Positions 25,995 through 35,083 of a stretch of 64,000 nt of DNA are shown in pieces; the first letter of the stretch is position 1, and each line of letters starts with the position of its first letter. Position numbers and translations under genes: made by a program. Location: positions 62,001-126,000 of the forward strand of contig JALGSU010000008.1 of assembly GCA_029821735.1 (NCBI GenBank). Direction: 5' to 3'. The DNA comes from Candidatus Zipacnadia bacterium. Its GTDB lineage: Bacteria > Armatimonadota > Zipacnadia > Zipacnadales > UBA5352. The notes under the pieces were generated by a model, which ran no database searches, was not told the origin of the DNA, and saw only the letters and a list, made by a program, of their open reading frames with translations.

Positions 25995-28409
25995 GTGCAC
26001 GCAATCAGACTTGCGGCCTTCACCGTTCTGGTTCTGATGATCTGCGCCCCCCTGCCTGTCTGCGCCCAGCCTGACGGGTTGCTGTACTACGCGTCTTTCG
26101 ATGAGTATGGCGCCGCGACATGGGCTGTCGGCACGCGAGCCACTGCCGGGCCCGGCCCGGCAGCGGTCCTTGTTGAGGGGCACAAGTCAGGAGCTTTGTC
26201 ACTGACTGGCGGACGGACTCTACCGATCCTCGGCAATGACGGCAACTTCAGCGCGGCGGCGGGCACGGTGCAGATGTGGGTGCGCCCGAACTGGGATGGC
26301 GACGACGGACGCGTCCATCAGATTTTCAACTCGCGCTGCGAAGGCAAGAACTACTTCAATCTCAACGTGCTGACTGATGGTACGCTCGGCGTTGCGACCG
26401 GCAGCGGCGGAGTTGGCACATACCAACGTGTCAACTTCGACATCAGCGACTGGGAGGCCGGGCAGTGGCACCATTTGGCCTTCACTTGGAGTGGGCGCGA
26501 CTTCGCGCTGTACGTTGACGGCGCCAATATAGGCGAAGTGACCGAGGCCGTGCCGCTGGCGTATGAGCCGCCTATCATCGAGATTGGCCGCTCGCTCGAC
26601 GGCGACCTGGATGAGCTATCTATCTGGTCGGTAGCACTCGACGCAATCGATCCGGAGTTGGTGCTGGAGGTCCCTGATATGGGCGAACCGGAGTTGCCCG
26701 GCGTGGAACTGCCGCCTCTCGGTCAGATTGACCGCTACCGCTTCGACCTGGATGACACCCCGAGCGGCTGTGTGATCGTACCGAAAGCTTTCACTGAAGA
26801 GGTCGATCCGGAAGCCGCCCCGACTGACCTGCCGGATGATCCAGCGTTGACGACCTTCGCTGCGCGCGATGAGTGGCAGACGATGAGCTTTGTGATTTAT
26901 GCCACACGAGACCTCCCTGAGGTCGAGGTGACCCCGGGATCACTCACAGGGCCCGACGGCACTGTCATCACGGCCGACAACGTGGCGGTCCGCCTCAACC
27001 GGCGTGTGATGCAGAGCACCGCGCCGCGCGTGCCGGCGGACAGCCGCGTCCCACGGGCCGCGTTGCTCGATCCGGCTGAACCGTTCGACATGCCCGCCGG
27101 TCACTTCAAGGAAATCGCTGTGACAGTTCACGTGCCCGCAGAGACGCCGCCCGGTCAGTACCGTGGCGCGGTGAGCGTGAAATCGGCGGCTGGATCGATC
27201 GAAGAACTGCCTGTCACGGTGGAGGTCCTGCCGTTCACACTCGCGGGTTCGGAGCGCAAGCAGTGGGGGATGTACTACTGGGTGAACTTGGACCAGGCGC
27301 TGCGAGACGGTCTGCTGGCCGATCTCGAGGACCTGCGCGTGCATGGAGTCGAGCACCTCTTCACCGGGCTGGCGATCGACTATGAAGATGTTGACGGTGA
27401 GATGCTGGTCTCGTATGACGAAGTTGACAAGGGCCTCGCAATCTTCAGGCAGGCGGGCTTCGACGGTACCATTATCGTCAACACAGGCTTCCAGCAACTG
27501 GCGACACTTCTGGTGAAAGCGGCAGGCGAGGGCGCGACCGAAGAAGCCGTCCTCGCCAGCGACACGTTCCTCGACCAGGCCGAGGCCGCGCTGCGCGGGC
27601 TGGCTCCGTTGCGTGAGAAGTACCCGGAGTTCGAGCTGGTGGTCACCCACATGGACGAAGTCCTGGGGCGCGGACGTCTGCCCAAATACATTGCGATGAC
27701 CCAGCCAGTCCGGCGCGTCCCCGAGTTGCGAATGTACATCACGCTGCACACGCTCCCGCGCGACGAGACGCCCGCGATGACCGCCGAACTTGCGCCCTGG
27801 ATGGACGTTCGCGGGTATCACGGCTATTCACAGGCCGTATGGCTGCAGTCCGGTCACACCTGGGATGAACTGGCGCAGGAGATCGCCGATGCCGGCGACG
27901 AAATGTGGATGTACTACAATCCCCACCGCCCGTTCTACGATGCCGAATGGTCGCGGGTTATCAACGGTCTCTATCTTTGGTGGAGCCCGATCAAAGTGCA
28001 CTGCCCCTATCGCTACCGGACCATGATCACGTGGCCGCTGCCCTTCAACCACAATATGGCCTACACGGTGCGCTCGCTGCGGGACATGAAGACGCCTGTG
28101 GCGCTGCGCAACTGGGAGGGGTTCCGACTGGGCATGCAGGACTGCCGCTACTTCTGCATGCTGGAGGACCTGGTCACGCGAGCGAAGGCCGGCGGCGTTG
28201 CTTGTACCGAGGCCGAAGCGTGGCTGACACACCTGCGCGAGATGATGCCAGACCCGCGCGAGATAAGGGAGATCGAGGGCCCGGAGAACAACTACCCGCT
28301 GGTGCACACGGTGGCGGAGACGCTCTCGGCCGCAGATTTCGACACCATCCGCCGCACCACCGCCGACCACATTGTTGCGCTACGGGCGGCGGTTGGGGTC
28401 ACCGACTGA
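25995..28409 (+). CDS. Secreted LamG plus DUF4091-like protein
   Basis: 804 residues from GTG 25995, which has AGGAGGAG four bases upstream. Signal peptide VLVLMICAPLPVCAQ. LamG domain about 25-220 (LLYYASFDEYGAATWAVG, GTVQMWVRPNWDGDDG, WEAGQWHHLAFTWSGRDFALYVDG, GDLDELSIWSVALD). A beta-sandwich follows at about 290-420, where HFKEIAVTVHVPAETPPGQYRGAVSV is the pattern preceding DUF4091-type barrels. The C-terminal part (WMDVRGYHGYSQAVWLQSG, EMWMYYNPHRPFYDAEWSRVINGLYLWWSPIKV, ALRNWEGFRLGMQDCRYFCMLEDL) fits DUF4091 very well. DUF4091 proteins are common in glycan-degrading bacteria of soil and gut; function unproven. Last gene of the operon. Confidence 0.72.
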   Translation: MHAIRLAAFTVLVLMICAPLPVCAQPDGLLYYASFDEYGAATWAVGTRATAGPGPAAVLVEGHKSGALSLTGGRTLPILGNDGNFSAAAGTVQMWVRPNWDGDDGRVHQIFNSRCEGKNYFNLNVLTDGTLGVATGSGGVGTYQRVNFDISDWEAGQWHHLAFTWSGRDFALYVDGANIGEVTEAVPLAYEPPIIEIGRSLDGDLDELSIWSVALDAIDPELVLEVPDMGEPELPGVELPPLGQIDRYRFDLDDTPSGCVIVPKAFTEEVDPEAAPTDLPDDPALTTFAARDEWQTMSFVIYATRDLPEVEVTPGSLTGPDGTVITADNVAVRLNRRVMQSTAPRVPADSRVPRAALLDPAEPFDMPAGHFKEIAVTVHVPAETPPGQYRGAVSVKSAAGSIEELPVTVEVLPFTLAGSERKQWGMYYWVNLDQALRDGLLADLEDLRVHGVEHLFTGLAIDYEDVDGEMLVSYDEVDKGLAIFRQAGFDGTIIVNTGFQQLATLLVKAAGEGATEEAVLASDTFLDQAEAALRGLAPLREKYPEFELVVTHMDEVLGRGRLPKYIAMTQPVRRVPELRMYITLHTLPRDETPAMTAELAPWMDVRGYHGYSQAVWLQSGHTWDELAQEIADAGDEMWMYYNPHRPFYDAEWSRVINGLYLWWSPIKVHCPYRYRTMITWPLPFNHNMAYTVRSLRDMKTPVALRNWEGFRLGMQDCRYFCMLEDLVTRAKAGGVACTEAEAWLTHLREMMPDPREIREIEGPENNYPLVHTVAETLSAADFDTIRRTTADHIVALRAAVGVTD

Positions 28410-28431
28410 GCCGTGAGCTCGCCGACACGGG

Positions 28432-28462
28432 AAAGCCCGCGACGTGCAGTCGCGAGCCTTCA
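28432..28462. terminator. Hairpin after the secreted-protein operon
   Basis: A 13-base stem with two mismatches (28432-28444 with 28450-28462) around GTGCA lies 22 bases after the stop of the DUF4091-like gene. It has no real T-run, so its role as terminator is only likely. Confidence 0.45.
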
Positions 28463-28486
28463 TGTCTAATGGTCCCGCAAGTCAAC

Positions 28487-29446
28487 TCACGCCAGCGGCA
28501 GGTCGATGGTCACACCGCCCTCCTCGGCGGATTTGTCCATCGCCAGAGCCACCTCGTGCGTGTTCACCGCGTCGTTGATGTCAACGTAGGACCTCTCGTC
28601 ATTCACGATGCAATCGAGGAAGTGGCTGATCTCACCCTCGAACGGATGGTGGGAGACGTCACCACTATCGGGCTGGATCGCCGGGATTTCCGCCCAACCG
28701 TCCTGGGCAGGTAGCAGCGTCTTTGAGTAGACCTTGTTGTTGCGGATCGAGCCCTTGTCGCCCAGCAGATCGACGTTGAACTGGTAGGGCAGGACGCAGT
28801 CCACCGAGGATGAGATCTTCCCGACCGCACCGTTGGCGAACTTGACCGTCCCTACCACGGTCGCCGGATACTCGTAGCGCTTGTCCCAACCGCCCGCAGC
28901 GGCACCCGTTACCTGCACGATGTCCGAGCCCGCCAGCCAGCGGATCGCGTCGACGGCATGGACGCCGCCGAACAGGAAGCTCGAACCGCCGTCATCTTTG
29001 CGGATGCACCATTCCCAGCCGCCATACCAGTCGTCGACACCATGCCAGTAGTCGGCCTCCGCATAGAAGACTTCGCCGATCGCGCCGGCTTTCACCAGCG
29101 AAGCGATGTTCAGCAGCCCGGGGTTCCACCGCAGACAGAAGCTGACCACGGTCTTCACGCCGGATGCGTTGGCGTCAGCGCACTTAACCCCATGCTCCAC
29201 GTGAACTCGGTTGGGCCCGGTCACCGACAGGGCGTCGACATTCGCGTCGGCGAGCAGTTCGTCGAGATCGGTATAGATGGCCACATCGGTCAGTCCGGCC
29301 TTATCGGCGGCGCGCTGAGCACTCTCGGCGCTGCGACTCCCGATGGCGACGACCTCGGACCTCGGGTCAGCGATGTAACCGTTTATGTGTTCGTCAGCTA
29401 CCCAGCCAGCCCCAAATATGGCGCAACCGATCTTCTTATCAGACAT
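28487..29446 (-). CDS. Gfo/Idh/MocA-family oxidoreductase
   Basis: 319 residues. NAD(P)-dependent sugar dehydrogenase family. Rossmann start KIGCAIFGAGWVADEHINGY, then VDALSVTGPNRVHVEHGVKCADANASGVKTVVSF; the usual EKP active-site lysine motif is replaced here (ASGVKTVVSFCLRWNPG), which is a departure from most relatives. The C-terminal domain holds the GWEWCIRKDDGGSSFLFGGVHAVDAIRWLAG segment with the conserved His-Asp pair. ATG 29446 has AAGGGGGTAATC upstream. It probably oxidises or reduces a sugar or cyclitol; which one cannot be told. Single gene, convergent with the secreted operon. Confidence 0.85.
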   Translation of the reverse strand: MSDKKIGCAIFGAGWVADEHINGYIADPRSEVVAIGSRSAESAQRAADKAGLTDVAIYTDLDELLADANVDALSVTGPNRVHVEHGVKCADANASGVKTVVSFCLRWNPGLLNIASLVKAGAIGEVFYAEADYWHGVDDWYGGWEWCIRKDDGGSSFLFGGVHAVDAIRWLAGSDIVQVTGAAAGGWDKRYEYPATVVGTVKFANGAVGKISSSVDCVLPYQFNVDLLGDKGSIRNNKVYSKTLLPAQDGWAEIPAIQPDSGDVSHHPFEGEISHFLDCIVNDERSYVDINDAVNTHEVALAMDKSAEEGGVTIDLPLA

Positions 29447-29545
29447 GGTGGATTACCCCCTTGCGGCGGATAAATGGCAATGGCATGTTGCGACCGAACT
29501 CTTCCGCATAGGCCTGCGGAATCCTCTGCTCCTGCGGGCATGACG

Positions 29546-29572
29546 AGCGCCGACGTCAGTCACGTCGGCGCT
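29546..29572. terminator. Perfect 10-bp hairpin downstream of the lipoprotein gene
   Basis: AGCGCCGACG (29546-29555) pairs perfectly with CGTCGGCGCT (29563-29572) around a 7-base loop. It lies between two minus-strand genes, 26 bases after the lipoprotein stop. The T-run is short and on the plus side, so terminator function on the minus strand is uncertain. Confidence 0.5.
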
Positions 29573-29598
29573 TTGATCCAGACATTGAGGTGCCTCGT

Positions 29599-30309
29599 CT
29601 AGAGTATGGTGTACGCGCGAAGTTCGAGTTCGCTGGTGACTTCCCACTGTTCGGACAACACGTTCTGCTCGCGCGTCTGGTCCTTCACGATGCCAACGCC
29701 CCGCGCGAACCAGACGTCCAGGCGGAAGAACTGGTAGAGGCCATCCGCACTCGTTAAGTCCGGATCCGACAGGCGGACCTTCACGCACGAGAAAGTGCCC
29801 GCCGGAACCGTGACATCCTCAGCGATGGCTAGGACCTCGTAGGTGACGTTCGGTGCGTCGGGATCGGACCACGTCTCGCCGACTCGGGGTGGTGTGGCGA
29901 GCTGCGGGACGTCCTCGCCTTCAGCGCCCAATCTGACATACACTCCGTCGCGATCGAACCGCCTGAACTGACCGTAGAGCCTCTCGGGGAAATCCCCCAC
30001 TGCCACCCGCTTGGTCTCGAAGACGAAGTAGTCCGTGCCAACCAGTTGCGCGGTGCCCGTGATGGTTTCGACCTGCTCAAACTCGTACCAGCCAGCCTTC
30101 ACGCCCTGTGGCACGAAGAGCGCCTTCAGGTTGTCCTCGGGAATAACCGTGCTGATACGCAGATCGTAGGTCCAGGAGTTGCCCAGAGCCATCGGCAGGT
30201 AACTGCTCAGGTCCGACTGCACCGACGGCCCACCCCCGCCGCCACAGCCGACCACTCCGAGTGCGATGATTGTCACGAGCGCTGCTGTTGCTGCAAATGA
30301 TACTTTCAT
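29599..30309 (-). CDS. Putative lipoprotein
   Basis: 236 residues. A lipoprotein signal (ATAALVTIIALGVVGC then five glycines) places Cys22 as the lipidated residue. The mature part reads YLPMALGNSWTYDLRIS, a pattern seen in many surface lipoproteins in which a YxPLxxGNxWxY start is followed by a beta-rich domain; VGETWSDPDAPNVTYEVLAIAEDVTVPAGTFSCVKVRL continues that fold. No catalytic motif is visible. ATG 30309 has AGGGTGA about ten bases upstream. Monocistronic or cotranscribed with the large gene upstream (78-base gap). Function unknown. Confidence 0.78.
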   Translation of the reverse strand: MKVSFAATAALVTIIALGVVGCGGGGGPSVQSDLSSYLPMALGNSWTYDLRISTVIPEDNLKALFVPQGVKAGWYEFEQVETITGTAQLVGTDYFVFETKRVAVGDFPERLYGQFRRFDRDGVYVRLGAEGEDVPQLATPPRVGETWSDPDAPNVTYEVLAIAEDVTVPAGTFSCVKVRLSDPDLTSADGLYQFFRLDVWFARGVGIVKDQTREQNVLSEQWEVTSELELRAYTIL

Positions 30310-30387
30310 AGTGGTGCCGTCACCCTGTGATTCGCGTTAGTCGTCTCTTGTTTGGCTTAGACAGTCTCGACCCCCCGGGAAGTTCCA

Positions 30388-33012
30388 CTACTCGACCAGT
30401 GCGGCACCCGCGTCGGCGTCAGTAGGCGCGTACATATGGTCATCACGCACGAGCGCCAGCACGTCCAGCATCGGGCTCTCGTTCACGCGGGCCTCACGCC
30501 CCATGATCCGCAGCGTCGTCGCGCCCGCCTCAAGATCCAGGGGCACGCCCCCATCCCAGAAAAAGTGGCCATAGTCGCCGATATGGTTACCGAGCGTGAT
30601 CGGCTCGTCGGGATGTTCGGGATCGTGCAGGAAGAAACTGTTCGTGTTCGTGTCATGGTAGCGCGTGCGTATCCAGAGATAGTAGCGGCCCGATTCTGGC
30701 ACCTCGACGTCGTACTCGAGACCGTGCTGAGGACCCACCTCCCTGTTCATGCCGGCTGTCGGAACGATGACATCACTGATCGCGCCGGGAGCTCCCGCGC
30801 CGACTTCTGAGCCGAGCCCAAAACTGCCCTCGATTCGGTCCGGTTTCGCGGCGTCTATGACGATCATCTCGGGCTTCATGATGTTCGCCCGAGCGCGTCG
30901 GAGTTCGTCGCGGATATTGGCTGATCCGCCGGTCACTCGCATGAGCACGCGCGTAGTCACCGGGACGCGGACGCGCGAACCGGGCAGCCACTCCACCGGC
31001 CACGGGTCGCCCTTGTAGTCCACGAACTCGACGCGGCGCTTGTCGAACGAGAACTCGATGGTGGCACGGCGCGACACTGGCGTCAGCGAGACGACGCGCA
31101 CGCCGTCGACGGGATCGGCCCGCATTGCGCGCACGATGTGCCCGGTGCCCGCACAGTAGGGCAGCTCGCGTGCCCTGACCAGCCGCGGCGCTTTGTCAGG
31201 GAGTTCCACCAGCATGTAGTCCTGCCTGGCCGAAAGCACTTTGGCTTTCGTCTCCGGACCGAACGTCCCCGCGAACTTGTGGTGCTCGTAGCGTCCCATC
31301 ACGTGCAGCATCGCATCCAGCCCGACAATCTCGCCCATGCGGCTGACGGACGTCAGGATCGAGTAGGTCATGTCGCACGCGAGGGCCTTCGCCGCAAGAT
31401 ACTCGACATCATCAAGCTGTGTGCCGCGCACATGCTCGGTTGAGGTCTTGAGCCGGAACCATCCCAGATCGGCCACCATCATCTCGCGCTGCGCCCGGGG
31501 CACGCTCCGGGCGATGGCGTCGTCGACCTCATCCTTGGGGTCCTCGGATATCCAGAAGTAGTCGCGCTGACCGACGCGAGTGCTCAGATGCCACGAGAAG
31601 GGCGAGCCCGCAGCCGCCTGAGTGAGCGCCGGTTCGCGGTCGAGACGCTGGATCACCTGCAGCTTGGCGTTCGACGTCGTGTACCAGCGCGGATCATGCA
31701 CGTCCTCGGCGCCGTCGAAGTATATCCAGTCGAAACCGGCTGCGTTGTAAGTGTTCGCAATGTCCTGCGCGTGTTCGTCGATCATGTCGGTGTTCTGATC
31801 GATGATGAAGATGCCCCGCGACTCATCGGTCTTCACGTGAGCTACTGCGGCGTCGACTTCGTGGGCCTGCGCAGGCGTTCCATAGATGCCGCGCCGCACG
31901 CCGGTGAACCCGTAGGGCTTCTCCATGGACAGGTCAGTGTAGATCATCAGCTCATTGTCGATGCGAATGTCGCGAGTACCGGTCAGCACCGGCCAGCCCG
32001 TTGGCGGCTCGGTAATCACGATGCGGTCGGCGGTCTCGTCCATCGCCTCAGCGAGAATCAGGAACTTGTCTTGATACAGCCGCCGCTCCGCCCCGCCCAG
32101 GTTCTGGTCGCAGTTCTTGGGCACCTTGCTCGCGAACATGTGCGCACCGGCAAGCACACCCGATGCGTGCATCTTGTCGATTGCTGCGCGTAGGGCATCT
32201 ATCCCGTCTGGGTAAGTCGACTCCGGAACCGCGTAGTGGCGGCCATAGTGTCCCCACGTGCCGTGCAGCAGCAGGATCGACCCAAACCCTCCGGCGGCCG
32301 CCCATTCGGTCACCTGCTCCACGTTGTCCTGCGCAACGCCGCTGATCATCAGGTACGAGCCGCGCGCCGCGTCCGAGCGCTTGGCCTTGATCCCCAGCGG
32401 AATGCCGAACAGCTCTTCTGCCGACTGGATGGCGTCCGGCAGCGTCTCCCACGGCGCGGCCATCAGCGCCACACGCACAGGCGCCAGCTTCAGGTCCGGG
32501 TATGTGCTGGCCATCATGTAGGGCTTGCTGCCGCCATTGCCCCGTATGAGACACTCCGGCTGTTCGGCGATCAGGGCCAGCGAGGCGTCGTCATACTTCA
32601 GCACATGCCTGGAGCACAGTGACTCGGGGCCCGGGCTCCCATGCAGATGGAACCATGTCAGTTCCTCGACCTGCCCGCTGACCTCTTCGAGCGTCAGCAG
32701 AAGCAGATCGCCCTGCGCCTCCCAGGAGATAGTGGCGATCACGCCGCTGTCTCCGAATGTCATGCGCAGGCGATTGCCCTCAGCCGCGACCGAGGTGACT
32801 GCGACGATCTCTTCGCCGATCTTCGCGGAAGCAATGACGCCCTCCGGCCGCGCCAACTCCACCTCGGAGCACGAAGCGGTGAGGGAGAGCACCTTCCCTG
32901 CCTCATCCACCTCGAGGCGGATTGAGTCGGACTCGAGCACGGCCGCCTCCGCACCCGCGATCAGTGTCATTACACCGATGGCAACAAGAGCGGTACTGAC
33001 GAGTTTTCTCAT
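30388..33012 (-). CDS. Large secreted carbohydrate-active-like protein
   Basis: 874 residues from ATG 33012, with GGAGGAAAG upstream. Signal peptide MRKLVSTALVAIGVMTLIAGAEA. About 25-200 is a beta-sandwich; about 220-520 resembles a TIM barrel (GFGSILLLHGTWGHYGRHY, YPDGIDALRAAIDKMHASGVLAGAHMF, then AAGFDWIYFDGAEDV with the acidic strand end). The last ~150 residues form a second beta domain with ESGRYYLWIRTRYHDTNTNSFFLHDP, a carbohydrate-binding-module-like pattern. I cannot name a glycoside hydrolase family. Genomic setting among sugar dehydrogenases and other secreted enzymes supports polysaccharide breakdown. Confidence 0.65.
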   Translation of the reverse strand: MRKLVSTALVAIGVMTLIAGAEAAVLESDSIRLEVDEAGKVLSLTASCSEVELARPEGVIASAKIGEEIVAVTSVAAEGNRLRMTFGDSGVIATISWEAQGDLLLLTLEEVSGQVEELTWFHLHGSPGPESLCSRHVLKYDDASLALIAEQPECLIRGNGGSKPYMMASTYPDLKLAPVRVALMAAPWETLPDAIQSAEELFGIPLGIKAKRSDAARGSYLMISGVAQDNVEQVTEWAAAGGFGSILLLHGTWGHYGRHYAVPESTYPDGIDALRAAIDKMHASGVLAGAHMFASKVPKNCDQNLGGAERRLYQDKFLILAEAMDETADRIVITEPPTGWPVLTGTRDIRIDNELMIYTDLSMEKPYGFTGVRRGIYGTPAQAHEVDAAVAHVKTDESRGIFIIDQNTDMIDEHAQDIANTYNAAGFDWIYFDGAEDVHDPRWYTTSNAKLQVIQRLDREPALTQAAAGSPFSWHLSTRVGQRDYFWISEDPKDEVDDAIARSVPRAQREMMVADLGWFRLKTSTEHVRGTQLDDVEYLAAKALACDMTYSILTSVSRMGEIVGLDAMLHVMGRYEHHKFAGTFGPETKAKVLSARQDYMLVELPDKAPRLVRARELPYCAGTGHIVRAMRADPVDGVRVVSLTPVSRRATIEFSFDKRRVEFVDYKGDPWPVEWLPGSRVRVPVTTRVLMRVTGGSANIRDELRRARANIMKPEMIVIDAAKPDRIEGSFGLGSEVGAGAPGAISDVIVPTAGMNREVGPQHGLEYDVEVPESGRYYLWIRTRYHDTNTNSFFLHDPEHPDEPITLGNHIGDYGHFFWDGGVPLDLEAGATTLRIMGREARVNESPMLDVLALVRDDHMYAPTDADAGAALVE

Positions 33013-33037
33013 GTGTGCTTTCCTCCGCGAGACCATC

Positions 33038-33874
33038 TCAGTGAGAATCAAATCTGTCCGATTGCACTGTCACAACAGCCCGCGAGTCAGCGAATGCCTG
33101 TGCATGATCGGCAGCAACCGCGCCCATCCAAGCACCCAGTACCAAGGGCACTTCCAGAAGTGCCAGCAGGGCGGCCCCAGTGCCAGCTGAACTCACTATT
33201 GCCGCCCCCATCCCTGCGGTAGCTGCGAGGGCCACGCTGTGCGGGATGGGCCACTTTCCCAGTCGCCTTAGGCCCAGACCCACGACCAGTCCGGCGACCA
33301 GCCCAGCGGCAACGACGTGCAACAGGCATGGCCAGACGTCGGCCGCCAGCCAGTTGCGCGTGGTCGCCAAGTGCGCATCCTCGGCGGCATTGACGAGAGC
33401 GCACATCGGCAATAGGAGCACAATCGCTGTGTAAAGACACTGACGCGCCGCAGCTACCAGATGATGCCGAGGAGGCCTCGCGTCGACATGCGCAAGCGCC
33501 GCGCGGACTCCGACTGAGACACCAACACCGACGCCAATCCCAAGCATTTCCAGGGCCCATCTGTAGGCCAGGAATGTTGACAATCTCCCCTGTGCGCAGA
33601 CGAGCCCGCCGGTCACGCTTGCCGCGACGCCTATGCCGAGAGCCTGCAGCGGCGTCCACCCTCCGATGGTCCTGAGCCCAACCCAAGCAACAGTACCCGA
33701 AAACACCCAACTGGCGCCCCAAAGCGCGAAGAACAGAACCATCGCCGCGCCTTCGCTCAGATCGTGCTCCACCGCTTCCACCAGAAACGTCGCCAATGGC
33801 AGCAGCAGCCACGGCAGACCCGCGAGCACCAGCGTTGCCCCGAGGTAGCTCAGCGCCGCGTCTCTTGTCCTCAT
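33038..33874 (-). CDS. Polytopic membrane protein, unknown
   Basis: 278 residues from ATG 33874, about seven hydrophobic segments (LGATLVLAGLPWLLLPLATF, GAAMVLFFALWGASWVFSGTV, MLGIGVGVGVSVGV, CLYTAIVLLLPMCALV, LLHVVAAGLVAGLVVGLGL, LAATAGMGAAIVSSAGTGAAL). No transporter or enzyme signature is visible, and I do not recognise the family. The stop lies 25 bases before the start of the large secreted gene, so both probably share a message. It diverges from the DUF4432 gene. Confidence 0.6.
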   Translation of the reverse strand: MRTRDAALSYLGATLVLAGLPWLLLPLATFLVEAVEHDLSEGAAMVLFFALWGASWVFSGTVAWVGLRTIGGWTPLQALGIGVAASVTGGLVCAQGRLSTFLAYRWALEMLGIGVGVGVSVGVRAALAHVDARPPRHHLVAAARQCLYTAIVLLLPMCALVNAAEDAHLATTRNWLAADVWPCLLHVVAAGLVAGLVVGLGLRRLGKWPIPHSVALAATAGMGAAIVSSAGTGAALLALLEVPLVLGAWMGAVAADHAQAFADSRAVVTVQSDRFDSH

Positions 33875-33989
33875 TCCGGGGTGATCTTCCCCGCGCTCCG
33901 GTCCACTTCCTGCCTGAAGGACCTTCCTCCCCAGCGTCGAAGAGTGCATCTGCCTGTATCGCATAGCATCTGCCGAGGTGATTCTGACT

Positions 33990-35066
33990 ATGCTCTACAC
34001 TCACGAACGCAACTACGGAGCCCGCATCTCCGATGAGTACACCTACCGCGACATGCGGCTGCTCATCATGGAGAACGAACTCATCCGCGTGACCATACTC
34101 CTCGACAAGGGCACCGACATCTACGAGTTCCTGCACAAGCCCTCGGACACCGATTTCATGTGGCGCAACAACCGGGGCGTGCGCCCGCCGATGAAGGCAA
34201 TGGACATGGCGCCGGCGCTTGGCGGACCGTTCTCGGACTTCTACGAGGGCGGCTGGCAGGAATGTCTGCCCAATGGTGGCAACGCATGCGAGTACAAGGG
34301 TGTGCAGATGGGCCAGCATGGCGAGGTGTGGGGTGTGCCGTGGCGTTGCCAGGTCACGCAGGACGATCCCGAGTGTGTGCAGGCGAAGACGTGGGTGCGC
34401 ACCAACCGCACGCCCTTCCTGCTCGAGAAGACTTTCACCCTCCGGTCAGGCTCGGGCGTCCTGGAGATCGACGAGTCGCTCACCAACGAGGGCACCGAGC
34501 CGCTGGACCTGATGTGGGGACACCACCCGGCGCTGGGTGAGGAGTTCCTCAAGCAGGACTGCATCATCGACTGCGCCGCGAAAACCGTCGTCTCCGAGAT
34601 GGCGGTCGAGGAATCCAGTCGCTTCCTGCCGGGACAGACCTTCCCCTGGCCGATCGGCGAGGGCAAGGACGGCAGCGATGTGGACGTGAGCATCGTCACC
34701 CCGCCCGAAGCGAAGACCGATGATATGCTCTATCTTACGGACTTGGAGGAGGGCTGGTGGGCGGTGACCAGTCAATCTCAGCACGTGGGCTTGGGCATAT
34801 CGTTTGACCTCGACGTGTTCAAGCATATCTGGCTGTGGATGCCGCTTGGCGGCAGCAATCGCGCGCCGAGTTTCGGCCGCCACTACACCATGGCCATGGA
34901 GCCGTTCAGCAGCTTTCCGGGCGTGTTGACGCAATCAATCGAGGCCGGGCGCCAGCTTGTCATGGAGGGCGGCGAGACCCGTCACACCTGGCTGCGCGCG
35001 GTTGCCTACGATGGTGTAAATCGCGTGGCCGGCATCGACGCAGACGGGGCAGTGAAGCCCAAATAG
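33990..35066 (+). CDS. DUF4432 aldose-epimerase-like protein
   Basis: 358 residues from ATG 33990; GAGGTGA lies eight bases upstream, favouring this over the GTG at 33978. The fold is the galactose-mutarotase beta-sandwich: NELIRVTILLDKGTDIYEFLHKPSDTDFMWR at the start, GGWQECLPNGGNACEYKGVQMGQHGEVWGVPW, EIDESLTNEGTEPLDLMWGHHPALGEEFL and the ending YTMAMEPFSSFPG. These glycine-, His- and Glu-rich loops line the sugar pocket in mutarotases. DUF4432 proteins are thought to bind or epimerise sugars; substrate unknown. It probably shares a transcript with queH, 17 bases downstream. Confidence 0.85.
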   Translation: MLYTHERNYGARISDEYTYRDMRLLIMENELIRVTILLDKGTDIYEFLHKPSDTDFMWRNNRGVRPPMKAMDMAPALGGPFSDFYEGGWQECLPNGGNACEYKGVQMGQHGEVWGVPWRCQVTQDDPECVQAKTWVRTNRTPFLLEKTFTLRSGSGVLEIDESLTNEGTEPLDLMWGHHPALGEEFLKQDCIIDCAAKTVVSEMAVEESSRFLPGQTFPWPIGEGKDGSDVDVSIVTPPEAKTDDMLYLTDLEEGWWAVTSQSQHVGLGISFDLDVFKHIWLWMPLGGSNRAPSFGRHYTMAMEPFSSFPGVLTQSIEAGRQLVMEGGETRHTWLRAVAYDGVNRVAGIDADGAVKPK

Positions 35067-35083
35067 CATGCGAAGGAGTTCCG

